Below are positions 45,340 through 56,040 of a stretch of DNA of 64,000 bases, piece by piece. Each line of letters starts with the position of its first letter. Position 1 is the first letter of the stretch. The position numbers and the translations under genes are program-made. The notes under the pieces were generated by a model, which had not been told where the DNA came from, did not search any database, and saw only the letters and a list, made by a program, of their open reading frames with translations. This DNA is from Aspidapion aeneum (Eukaryota; Arthropoda; Insecta; Coleoptera; Brentidae): the NCBI GenBank assembly GCA_963576565.1, contig OY755039.1:141305369-141369368 (forward strand). Direction: 5' to 3'.

Positions 45340-45870
45340 TGGCTTCCAAAATGACTTTAAGCAAGTCAATAATTACCTACTATTATAGGTCATGACCTAT
45401 ACTAACTGTTTGCTTATTGCCGGGTCGCTAAAGTGTTGCATTTTTGAAGTGTAAACTTCTTTAGGCGCGTTCACCAGTTTTTGTAGGTAGTAAATTGAAC
45501 TGAGCCGTCAGGCTCGGCTATGTAACGCTCATTCGGGTGAAGTCGGCTCGAGTCGACTAACTGTGACAGGAACAGTCAGCAGAGCGATATGATGATGCAG
45601 ATGAAGGTCAGTATTATTAATTTCGCCTTGTTGAAGTTTACACTTCTGCCGTGTGGTCTGAAGCACACACAATTTTTTTGGTTTGATTATCTCCAGTCCT
45701 GGATGAAACAAATTATTAGTGACTTGTTTACATTGTTGTTTTTATTGGTGAAAGATTTTTTTAAAAGATAATTTAATATGGATAAATTAGCTATTGGTAA
45801 ATATTTCTAGAATTCAATATTAATAATAATATTATAGATATTTAATAGTATAAGTCGATTTTTTTTTAAA
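45340..45870. other. Mixed spacer with a hAT fragment
   Basis: About 45612-45690 is an inverted copy of a piece of the TAGGGTTACCAG hAT elements (AGTTTACACTTCTGCCGTGT and flanks). The remainder is unassigned. Confidence 0.5.
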
Positions 45871-45872
45871 TA

Positions 45873-46915
45873 GCTGGCCATACACACAGAGGTTGATCCG
45901 TCGGTTTGGAACGGCACAGATAAGTCTGACCGTTTTGTCCGTAACGGTTTAAAACTGCTGCAGTCCACTAACACAAAAAAAAATCTTTCGAATCGATCCT
46001 TCATATCGGTCTGTGGCAGACATAACCGCGCGTTAGTGGGCTAAAACTCAAGATTTATCTGCCGGTTTAACCAAAACTGTGGAATTTCGTCAAGTCGAAA
46101 GTTTTATGCGGCACGGTATTTTAAGCATAGCGTATGTAAATTGTTTAGTGCTAAATATAAGCAGGCTCTGTGTATGAGAATGATTATTAATATGAAAATA
46201 ATGCATAGTGGTGTAAAAGAGAGACGTTCCAAGTGGGTTAGAACTTATTTGCTTAAGAGGAAACTATTTAGCCATGACCTTCTATTAAAAGAGTTACGAG
46301 AAAATGATCCAGACGATTTAAAAATTATTTAAGAATGGATATCAGAGAATTATTGAAATACAGCCAGGCTATAATTGTGCCAGGCACTATATTGACACAT
46401 TCACATTAAAAACTGACAGTTGATCCTTCAAAATTGACATATCAAAGTCAAATTTAAAACTTTCGTCGTTTATTTTCAATTAATAAAAGAAGGCACTATT
46501 TATTCCGGTTCATATAGTAAACAAAGGCCGTGTGTTAAAAGATCACAGCTGATATTACAATGTAAAGGTGTCAAAATTGTACCTGGCACCATTATAGCCT
46601 GACTTTATTTCAATAATTCTCTATTAACACGTATGATTTTTTAATAAATTTGGTAAGAGAGGATCTTACGAAACAAGATATCCAAATTAGAGAAGCCGTT
46701 GGCCTGAACAGCGATTAAACCGACAGAGAAGTCTGCGCCGGTTAAAATATCTGTGAGCGCGGAACCCACAAGTTTCGCCGGCCGGTCTGAACTCACAGAT
46801 AAATCTGTGCCGGCTATAAATGGCGCGTGGAATGTCCACTAATTTAAAGACAAATCCGCCAGTTTAAACCGCGCCGTTCCAAACCGGCGGAGCAACCTCT
46901 GTGTGTATGGCCACC
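45873..46915. mobile_element. TA-target TIR element (GCTGGCCATACACACAGAGG), larger copy
   Basis: Inverted ends are flanked by TA (45871-45872 and 46916-46917). The interior is unusually rich in CCGGTT/AACCGG-type repeats (GCGCCGGT, CCGCCGGTC). A 279-bp element of the 42037 family is nested at 46344-46622. The neighbour at 46922-47413 is the same element in opposite orientation, four bases beyond this copy's TA. Mariner-like target choice; no transposase. Confidence 0.8.
46344..46622. mobile_element. 279-bp TIR MITE, AGAGAATTATTGAAATA ends
   Basis: Both ends read AGAGAATTATTGAAATA, then a GCCAGGCTATAATTGTGCC-like block and ATTGACA. Same family as the outer element at 42037-43743. Nested in the TA-target element. 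Confidence 0.8.
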
Positions 46916-46921
46916 TAATTA

Positions 46922-47413
46922 GCTGGCCATACACACAGAGGTTGATCTGCCGGTTTGGAACGGCGCGGTTCAAACTGGCGGATTTGTCTTTCAATTAGTG
47001 GACATTCCACGCGCCAGTTATAGCCGGTGCAGATTTATCTGTGAGTTCAGACCGGCGGGCGAAACTTGTGGGTTCCGCGCTTGATATTTTAACCGGCGCA
47101 GACTTGTCTGTCGGTTTACACTGTACCAGGGATAACAGACCGTTCTTATAGTCTCTCTTTAATTCATTGATTATTATGGCACATGTTTCCGGAATGATAT
47201 AACCAAGTGCCTGTGCAGAAATCATTGACACTGAAAATTTCAGATACACTAACGCGCGGTTATGTCTGCCACAGACCGATATGAAGGATCGATTCGAAAG
47301 AGATTTTTTTTGTGTTAGTGGGCTACAGCAGTTTTTAACCGTTGCGGACAAAACGGTCAGACTTATCTGTGCCGTTCCAAACCGACGGATCAACCTCTGT
47401 GTGTATGGGGAGC
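46922..47413. mobile_element. TA-target TIR element (GCTGGCCATACACACAGAGG), smaller inverted copy
   Basis: Flanked by TA at 46920-46921 and 47414-47415. Its right arm matches the left arm of 45873-46915 in inverted orientation, including AGATAAGTCTGACCGTTTTG. The 132-codon minus frame across it is a by-product of the arm sequence. Confidence 0.82.
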
Positions 47414-47415
47414 TA

Positions 47416-48740
47416 TTGAGTGATAATTTAAGAAGAATTTGAGATTCAAGTTAATATATCTTTAGAGCTTCACCTAGCTCAACTTTAAAATTAATAACGT
47501 TAAAACCGTATATATTACTGCTTTTATTGCTTATAATATCTCACCCGTCCTCGCTCTTCCTTTTTGAATATGGTAAGGTGTCCCAATTTGAAAAATAGAC
47601 AATCTTATGGTTTGTCACATATTAGCCTGTTTGAAAAGCTCGAGAAGAAATGTTACTTTTTTGCTAAAAAGTGCACTTTTATCCCTTATTTAAGGCAAGT
47701 TTGGCGGCAAATTTAAATCGGGAACAAATAATATTGTTGTTTTTTGACCCAAAAATAAATAAAAAAATAAAATGTCTGCTTTTTCCTTTAATTAGCTCCC
47801 CTGTCCTTCTTTTGAGAGGTCGAAGTCGGTCTTAACCGAACCGACCCGACCCGAACCGCACCTCTTGGGCAATAAGTTGCAGATGAATCCTAACATAGGG
47901 TCCAACACCTGACCTTTTTTATGGATGGGCCTTGCTTTAGACATGGCAGTAAAAAAATTGCAGTGAAGGACGATTCATTTACATAGCAATATTAGAACCG
48001 CTCTTCTTTAGGTGAACTTCACAAGCTAGGCCGGACCCCTTTTTATGATTTTGTCCTTTTAGATTTTGTCCGGTTTTGATAAAAGACGTTATAGAACTTC
48101 GATTTTGATCTTTTCTTGTTTTGGAGAATGACGTTTTTGATAATGTCCGGTTATTAAGAATTCCGTTTTTAACTTAGGACTGTTATGCCATTTTCCTTTA
48201 CGATCTTAGACGATTTTTTGGTTGTCCTTTATGATGATAAACAATGGGGGTCCCCACTTGAACGTATTCTACAATTTAATAACACATTTTCGGTATAATT
48301 AAATTTTTTTTTTATCGAAAACAATACTGCGGGAAAGAAACGTAAAACAGGACATGTTTTGGCAAACTTGCGTCGTTTATTGAAATGAGTTATTAAAAAT
48401 TTATTTCAAGTGAATTGAGTTCAAATAATGTTAATTCGTTTTTAACGGAAATATAATGTTTGAACTTTCCTATTACTTAGTATTACGTAGATAAATATAC
48501 ATATTTTATCTAATCAAATTTTTTAACATTTCCGTGTTTAAAAAATCAGTTAGTCTAATCTACACGTTATTCGTCAAATAAACGGAAATTCCACAATTTA
48601 TTATCAAAATTTTATCACTAAGGAGGATATTCCTTTGTTTTATTAGACTTTTTTTACCTTCCTAGCACGCGCAGCAATGGTCTGTTTTCAATAAAAAAAA
48701 ATTGTTAAGATAATAGTTGAGAGGCTTATCGTCAAAAATC
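47416..48740. other. Non-coding stretch
   Basis: No gene found. 47575-47590 resembles an ACAGGGTGTCCCA-type end (AAGGTGTCCCAATTTG). 47840-47865 has short CGACCCGAC repeats. 48653-48700 repeats a TTTACCTTCCTAGCACGC block seen at 28544. Otherwise AT-rich. Confidence 0.4.
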
Positions 48741-48747
48741 GTCTCCC

Positions 48748-49412
48748 GCGGGATAGTTGTGGAAGATTTTTTAAAACTGCCTTAAATCGATTTGGTAATA
48801 TATTACACAATTTTAGGTCACCGGGTGTTTGCCTCCCATTCAAGTGAAAGGGCCTGTGTGACGTCATAAATCCAAGATGGCTGCTTTTTTTAATGTTTTT
48901 TCATAAATTTTGGCCTCTAACTTTCGGTAAATTAATTTCACAGAAAAACTGTCAATAAATTTTTTGTTTGCAAAAGAACACCGATTATAATTTAGTAAAA
49001 AAATTAGATTTATATCTTAAGAACTAACCAAGATATTAACTTAAAAAAAAATAGTTTTTACCCGAAAATAAATTTGAGGAGGGAAGTTTAAGATTAGCTC
49101 AAATCGATTGGTTATGGATCACTCAATTTTAAGACGCCGGGTGTTTGCCTCAAATTTGAGCAAGAACGCCTGTGTGACGTCATAAATCCCAACTTTTGCA
49201 TTTAAATTTTGCAACATCAACTTTAGAGAAAAATTGTATGGATTATGATTTAAGACATAATACTTATTTCTTAACCATTTTACTTGGTATTCTACTGAAA
49301 ACAAAAAACGTATTAACAGTTGTTATGTAAAACTAATTTATAAAAGGTTATAAGCCAAAGTTTGTCAAAAAACATGGTGAAAAAATTTGGACCTATTATC
49401 TTAGCAATGTCG
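48748..49412. mobile_element. Decayed relative of the 13590-14274 foldback
   Basis: Begins GCGGGATAGTTGTGGAAG and contains CACCGGGTGTTTGCCTCC, then TGTGTGACGTCATAAATCC followed by AAGATGGC (48855-48883). A second internal copy of the same arm lies at 49135-49188, again with TGACGTCA. The right terminal repeat is missing. Confidence 0.7.
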
Positions 49413-49450
49413 TAACGTCTGCCCGTGTGTGTGTGTCTGTCCGGCCCACG

Positions 49451-50650
49451 CCCAACTAACATTTATAGTAGCGGCTACATGTTCTAAAGGCTTTGCTACT
49501 TTCTTATAGTAGAAATGTGGTGATCCCAACCAAAATTTGTTACTTTTTAGTTCTAACTACTATTTAGTATCAGGAAATAGTAGATGTTTCGTAAAAACGA
49601 CCCTCTAAACTACTTCATAGGATTGTTTCTTGATAGTCGATTCTGATAGTCTTCTCTACCACAATAGGACGTTGCTAAAGTTTTACTTTGTTTTTAGTCG
49701 TTATTTCGTAGTCGCCCTGACTTTTATATCCTACTTAATTACCACTAGAAAGTTAAGCTTTACTGGAGTCCCAAACAAGTGTATCCGACAACTACATTAT
49801 AACTTTAATTTTTACCACAAAAGTTTGTGTCATCATAGTAACATCTGATGTAACAATGTAGACAAAATAACTTTTTGGATCAACTTTAAAGCCGCAACTA
49901 CTTTCAAGTAACCTTTTCGACTATCAGGGAATATAGTTTGGAACGCCATGTTTTTATGTAAGAAAGAAAATTTAATATTTTTGTTGTCGTTTTATGAGCT
50001 CATATTAAAGAGCCATACTATTTTATAAACAAATTAGTTGAAGCTTACCAAAAATGCTCTTCTTAAGCACCATTTGTTGGAGTAAACTGTCGATTATGAA
50101 AACATAACCTCCAAAATCACAACACAAAAATTCCATCAGCTACCAGAAAACGGCTCAATTTTACGGGCGCACCGGTTTTTTGCAATATATATAATGCATG
50201 TTATACAAAAAACTTTGCGTCGCACTCGAATTTTGATCCTCTGCTCGTAAATTCTCACACTTTTGGATAATATAGTTCATATTATAACCATAACCAAACA
50301 AAAAAACTAAGCGAGTCTGTTTACTGTTGTGTCCACCATATTGTGTAACAATTCTACCAAAAAGAAACGATTATATTATTTGCAACTACATCGCAACTTT
50401 TATGCCATTACGGAAAAAAAACAGCCTCTACGACGTAGTAGATACCTGGCTACGACGTAGTAGTGTAGTTGTTACTACAGTGACTTTAATCACTTGGCCA
50501 AGTAGTTATAACCAGAAATTGGTTCCCCACTTAGGGAATTATAACGTCGCTGTATGGTATACTGAGACGTAGCGGGAGTACGTTGCGGTTACTTTTAAGA
50601 AATTCTTTCTGGTTGGGGTTTCGTCGTTACAACTTTAATTGTTTGTTGGG
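49451..50650. mobile_element. 1.2-kb TIR element (shorter copy of 21245-23785)
   Basis: Ends CCCAACTAACATTTATAGTA and complement of CCCAACAAACATTTAAAGTT. Near-identical to the outer parts of 21245-23785, with the ~1.34-kb internal segment precisely missing (junction near 49900). Flanking DNA (GTGTGTCTGTCCGG and ATAGGTCCGGAACC) looks like another repeat that was the target. Confidence 0.8.
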
Positions 50651-50943
50651 CGATAGGTCCGGAACCACTGGACCGATTTTCATAAAAAATAGTGTTTAAT
50701 ACTTTAACGAGCTGTTTAGATTTTGGTCAAAATCTAGATAGAAAATTGAAAAAATGCTAAGTTTTTAACGGAGCATCGCATCAATATGCGGTTTTCAGAA
50801 TATTGTAGAACCCATTTTTCTCAATAATTTGTGTTTCTCTTTGTAGGAGCTTTCGTTTCTCAGATTTTTACAAAAAACTGTTTTTAAGGCTGATATAGCG
50901 TTGAGTTCACTTGGATTGTGCTAATGGGCTAGGAAGATATCAG

Positions 50944-51995
50944 CAGTGGCGGCTGGTGACGTTATAAATTGGGGGGAGGGGGGGGGGCAGAAATTTAAAT
51001 TGCATGAAAAATGAGATTAAAAAACTTACCGAAACAATTTTATTTTAGTATTTTCCAAACAGGCAGCTACTATTGATACACCGGCAACGCTACGAAGGGC
51101 AACGAACGTTTTCGAACGATGATAAGCCTTTTTCCTCGAGGTTACTAGTCACTCATGTAAGTAACTCGAAATGACGTCACGGTTACTTGGAGTGACTAGT
51201 TGTATGCCATCACCGGTCAGTGACAGATGATTTTTCTCTAAATTCCTTGTAAAATATACTTCACTTTTAAAGATTTTGACACAACCACGTCTGCGAAGCT
51301 GGTAAGCCTGTGTGGTTACTTGTGACGTCATGGTTAGTGTTACTCAGCGAGGAAAAACATAAAATGAGTAACCTGGTTACTTGTGGTTACTTTAAGGAAA
51401 AAGGCTTGATGATGGCCGACTACAGCTAAAACAAACATTCCTCCCGCCGCCGCTCGCGAACATCCACCCATACCTCGCTGAAAAACGGTTGAAATTGAAA
51501 CCTTGCCCCGCGCGGCGCTGCCGGCTTGTAACTATTTACGCTAAAAAAGTTCACCCAATTAATCGCTTGTTGTTAACCATAGATAATAAAAAGATCTAGA
51601 CAATCATGTCGTAAGGGAAGATTTAAGTTTTTTAAAATAAATCAATTAAAAATACTGTTTGTTGCAGTGGCGGATCCAGGGGGGGGGGGCACTAGGGGCA
51701 CTTGCCCCCCGAGAATTTTTTGAATATACAAAAAATGAGTAAAAAGTAATGTTTTTGCTAATAAAAATTCAAAATTTTTGCCTGCGGCGCATGAAAGTAT
51801 TTTTTGTTATTATCATCGAAATTACAACCACTGATTTCAATAAAATCTTGCTTAAAAAAGTATATACCGTTTTTTACCAACAAAGAATGTCACCTAAAGT
51901 GTCCCCCCCGAGAAGCACCTCTGGATCCGCCCTTGGTTGTTGTCTAGTTTCGGGAGGACACTGCCCCGTTGCTTTCCCTGTAGCAGCCGCCACTG
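50944..51995. mobile_element. hAT-type MITE, 1.05 kb, with a nested one
   Basis: Both ends read CAGTGGCGGCTG inward. Flanks GATATCAG and GGTCTCAG match at 6 of 8 positions, a worn target duplication. The interior includes repeated AGTGACTAG/GTAACTCG strings (51130-51400). A second G-tract hAT MITE lies at 51665-51935. Confidence 0.7.
51665..51935. mobile_element. hAT-type MITE with G/C tracts
   Basis: CAGTGGCGGATCCAGG at the left and complement of CAAGGGCGGATCCAGAGG at the right, with long G and C runs inside. Flanks GTTTGTTG and GTTGTTGT are only approximately duplicated. Confidence 0.7.
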
Positions 51996-52310
51996 GGTCT
52001 CAGATCCCTCATGGATCTATTTATTAATGATGGGGGTTTCTGGTATAGAAGAAGAGATACAGTTTTATTCTTATTATATCGTTGTTGATCTTTCAAACTG
52101 ACGTCTCTCAAAAAAATGCAGTTTTGAGTAAGACCATAATACCACCTTATTTAGGGTTACCAGATGAAAACGTCTCTAACCAGGACCAGCCGTCAAGAAA
52201 ATCCGGACAAAATCCAGACGTCAAAATTTTTTCGATGCCACACACAAAAAATCAACTTTTTTTTTTTTATTGAAACAATAACTAATAAATAACATAATAT
52301 ACCTACTATT

Positions 52311-52616
52311 TTATAGGTACTTTTCACTGCTTTGTATTTTATTCAACAGTGTTGAATTTTTAGGCAGAAGTACAAAATCGTAAAATTCTGAGCAGCTCAT
52401 ATTTCTTAAATTGTATGAAGTCATGAGTATTCCTTTTACAGAAGATAAAAGCAGCCTATTTCTTTCTTTGGTCCACTGGGTAGAAATACTTGCATTAACA
52501 CATTTTGCCCATTTTTCGTGGGTAGGCAGATTGTGGTCATCAGAAGTAAAATTGTCTGATATGTACTTTTTTAGATTACAAACTTCATCAAAAAAATTGT
52601 GTGTGCTTAAGACCAC
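52311..52616 (-). pseudogene. hAT transposase C-terminal (dimerisation) remnant
   Basis: A 101-codon minus frame. The part KGILMTSYNLRNMSCSEFYD followed by FVLLPKNSTLLNKIQSSEKY resembles the C-terminus of hAT-type transposases, where an ExxxxxL/MSCxEFYDFL-type segment closes the dimerisation domain. The upstream catalytic regions are absent, so the parent element is non-autonomous. Identification is moderate because only the tail is left. The same strand at 40260-40530 holds a damaged copy. Confidence 0.6.
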
Positions 52617-52666
52617 ACGGCAGAAGTGTAAACTTCAACAAGGCGAAATTAATAATACTACTTTAA

Positions 52667-52968
52667 GCGGGTCTTTACATAACGTTTTACCTTACGTCTT
52701 GCCTGTCAGTCAAAAGGGTCAAGTATGGCGGTTGAAAGACTAGCGTAGACACTTGATAGGTTTAACGTACGTTTTTAGATCAGTTTTTGATGCAAATCGA
52801 TGGTTTTATTGGAAAACAATGCGTGATCCGGTCAGTTCTCTAGGCGGTCTTCCGTCTTAAATCAGTTCAAGTAAAACGTCCGTTTTTCCGCCTACACACA
52901 AAGTTTTACTTGATGCGTTTTGACTGAACAGGCAAGATGTAAGGTAAAACGTTATGTGAAGACCTCGC
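52667..52968. mobile_element. TTAA-target foldback nested in hAT element, copy 2
   Basis: Same 302-bp element and same TTAA position as 40559-40860, so it was already inside the hAT element before that element copied itself. Its ends have drifted slightly (GCGGGTCTTTACATAACG). Confidence 0.8.
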
Positions 52969-53170
52969 TTAAAGGTGAATTCACACTGCTAATTTTATCG
53001 ACGATTATTGTTTAATTACATTTTTTGAAACTAGTTTATTTTACATTATTTGATGTTTATAAAGGCGGCTACTTTAAAATCCGGACGTTTATGAAAAATC
53101 CGCCCGGACCCACCCGGACGTAGTAAAAATCCGGACATGTCCGGATTAATCCGGACGTCTGGTAACCCTA

Positions 53171-53640
53171 ACCTTATTTGTGTCGTTCTTTCATCTCACA
53201 AAGTGTCGTAAGTCATAAAAATCCTTTAAATAGCACAAAAATCATTAGATCCAAGAACATTTTTAGTGATATAAATCCAATATAAACTTTCCCTAAAACT
53301 TGAAATTGCTCTCTTGTAAAATTACAATAAATGAGTTACGTCAGTTTGTAAGATCAACGACGATATGTGTGATCTTACGCTTTATTGAATAATGAGGTCT
53401 ATTAAACCTAACTGTTAACCTAATTTTATGTTGAGCTCACAAATTGGCCTTTATTATTGCATTTACAGCGTTTACAAAATTTGATAGTCTAGTAAACGCG
53501 TGTACTGTATTAAACTTGCCACATGAATAAAAAGTGGTAAAAGCGAGTGAAAAGTTTGAAAAGATAATATTAATTTTGATATGTCTATTGTTATAGAGGT
53601 TTTAGCCCAGTCATAGGTAGAAAAATCATGAAACTTGGAA
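53171..53640. other. Non-coding spacer
   Basis: No element or gene recognised. Confidence 0.35.
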
Positions 53641-53641
53641 A

Positions 53642-54390
53642 ATACTCTGCCAATCTATGGGCACCTAAGCTCACACTATAGGTACTATAGTTATAGTGTA
53701 CGTGTGAGCTAATATAACTAAAAACTGAAATATATTTTATTGAACTCCAGACTCAATTACCTTTCGTTTGATACCACACAAGCCATGTTTTGACTTAAAC
53801 TTTAATTTTTCAAATCTACCCCCACCTTTTTTTTTAAAACTAAAATGTATTTTGTTTAACTCCAGACTCAATTACCTTTCGTTTGATATCACACACGCCA
53901 TATTTCCACATAAACACTAATTTTTTAAATTTACCCCCACCCTTTTTTTAAAGTAAAATGTATTTTATTTAACTCCAGACGCAATTACCTTTCGTTTAAT
54001 ATCACACACGCCATATTTTTACATAAACTCTAATTTTTGAAATATACCCCCACCCTTTTATTTGGCTTGTGTTTGGTGGATTTTGTTCATTTTTAAATGG
54101 GACCATCTCGACTCAAAACCCAGCGTAGGTACCAAATTTCATTAAAATCGGGCAAGCGGTTTTTGAGTTATGCGCGTTGGTCGTTACAGACAGACAGACA
54201 TACAGACAGACAGACAGACGGCGCAACAAAAAAGTTTCAAAATCATCTGAAACGCAAAGATATATAAAAATTTTTGAAATCGGAGCAACTTTTTTTTTCT
54301 CGAAAAAATTAGGATCACTATAGCTCACACTACTATAGTATAGTAGTAGTGTGAGCTAATACTATAGTATAGTAGTAGTGTGAGCTAAAA
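53642..54390. mobile_element. Hairpin-ended repeat element, copy 2
   Basis: Second copy of 5432-6192: same AGCTCACAC/GTGTGAGCT hairpins at both ends (left about 53668-53710, right 54320-54360 plus a duplicated half), the same three ~115-bp tandem units and a shorter CAGA tract at 54187-54220. Confidence 0.65.
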
Positions 54391-54764
54391 ATAGGGTATA
54401 TATAGCTATAGCTTTATCATAGTTACTATCGGCCTTCCAAAGCTCAGCCGCAGCCAAAGATAAAGACCGGCCATGGCGCGTTATAAGCAAGTCGGCGGTC
54501 ACGTGATCTTAGGAGTCCCAGGATTCTTATTGTATTGCTTAATATATTATATGTTTTTACACAATTTAAATAAATTAACAAAAAAATTTTGTTCTTTTAT
54601 ATGCAAAAATTGAAAAAATATTTTGCTGATATATGTGTTTATTATGAATAAAAGAACTGAATCTACAAAATAAAAAAATATACAAAATTTGCACTCTAAT
54701 ATCTTCAGGTACATATATTAGGTACATAATATCGTTAGTAACTTTAAATCTATACAAGTCTTTC

Positions 54765-55153
54765 TGTCCAAAATTCACTCGCCTTTGTAAATATACTTTT
54801 GGGTATAAGAATTTTGTTTTATTTTAATATTTTTCTCGCGTTTATACGTTCGTATTTGTCTTTAAGAATTTTGGCGAATGCGATTGAAAACTTTATTTTA
54901 TTTTACTTTCTGAGCATGTTCAATTGCATCTTCGCGCACTCAACCAGTTGAATTTGTACATTGGGGTCGAAAAATCACTTCTGTGTGAAAGACGTCACGA
55001 ACAACACGCTGCAAAAACAGGGGTAAGTGCATCTTCAACTGTTCGTAATTATTTTCAGTTCAGATTTCATAATTAATTAAATTATTCGCAGGTGATTGGT
55101 AAACTAATTTTATGAACCAGCAATCTAATTAATTTTTCGCTTTATACCAATCA
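54765..55153 (+). repeat. BEL 5' LTR
   Basis: Begins TGTCCAAAATTC and ends TATACCAATCA. Lacks 31 bases present in the 3' LTR (GTGTGCGCGCTTCGATATAT and following), otherwise the same. Confidence 0.95.
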
Positions 55154-55157
55154 TTTT

Positions 55158-55175
55158 TGGTCCTTCGAGCCGGAT
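55158..55175 (+). other. BEL primer-binding site
   Basis: TGGTCCTTCGAGCCGGAT starts four bases after the 5' LTR. It would pair with a tRNA 3' end whose last 18 bases are complementary; the TGG start matches the CCA tail. I do not assign the tRNA. Confidence 0.75.
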
Positions 55176-56040
55176 GCGTTTGAAAGTTTTTATTCGCTTC
55201 GCTAATAATAAAAAGTATAATAGGTTTTTTTCATTTTTCAACGTGTTTTGGTTTTCCGTCTTTGACGATTTATAAATAGGTAATTTGTTTCGGAGAAATA
55301 AATTCAAGGTCATTGAATATGAACTTATCATTCCAGTTTTTTTCTTTAACATTCTTTCCTAAAATGAGTAGTAGGTTTTAGGCAGGTTACATATACATAA
55401 ACAATTGCACGTAATTTATCGGCATATGATATAGGCTTACCAGTAGGTCCTATCTGCATTTTATTTTATTACTGCTGCTTTAGTTTAGAACTTTTATTGC
55501 AGCTTTATGGGTGCCATAGTATTATTTATTGTGTAAAGAGGTTTATAATTTAAGCTTCTTACTTGCCTATATTTACAAATTATTGGGATCGCTAGTAGAT
55601 AACTCGCTATTGCATGTCGCTAAGTTAATTAATTATCGCTAATTCGCACCGCGCAATTCCCCTTAACTATTAAAAAATATTTCGCTTTTATTTATTAGTA
55701 AATATAAATGAATGGTTCGTTTTCGCTCTTATTAACTAACAAAGGTAAATAAATAATTCGCTAATTTCACCGTTACTTAATTTATAAAAATTTATTAATT
55801 CGCTAAAATAATATGGTTAAATTCAATTAAAAATTATATTATTAATAATTCGCTTTCCCTTTTATTTATTAGTATCACTAAATAAATTGATAATTTTACC
55901 AATAATTGATTTTAATAAATTGATTTTATTTGGCTAAATTGTTAAAAATACCGCGTAATATCCCTAAATTGCTAAAAATAATTAAAAATTTAGTTTTGCT
56001 TTTCTTTATTATACCCATCTGCATTAAATAAAGGATCATC

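Larger units (their letters stand above)
52152..53170. mobile_element. hAT-type element (TAGGGTTACCAG ends), copy 2
   Basis: Ends TAGGGTTACCAG and complement, flanked by ACCTTATT (52144-52151 and 53171-53178), an exact 8-bp duplication. Near-identical to 40060-41042, including the nested TTAA foldback. It holds the better transposase remnant (52311-52616, minus). Confidence 0.92.

Noticed and set aside
46995..47393. 132-codon minus frame
   Set aside because: Arises from the inverted arms of a TA-target element; no similarity to proteins.
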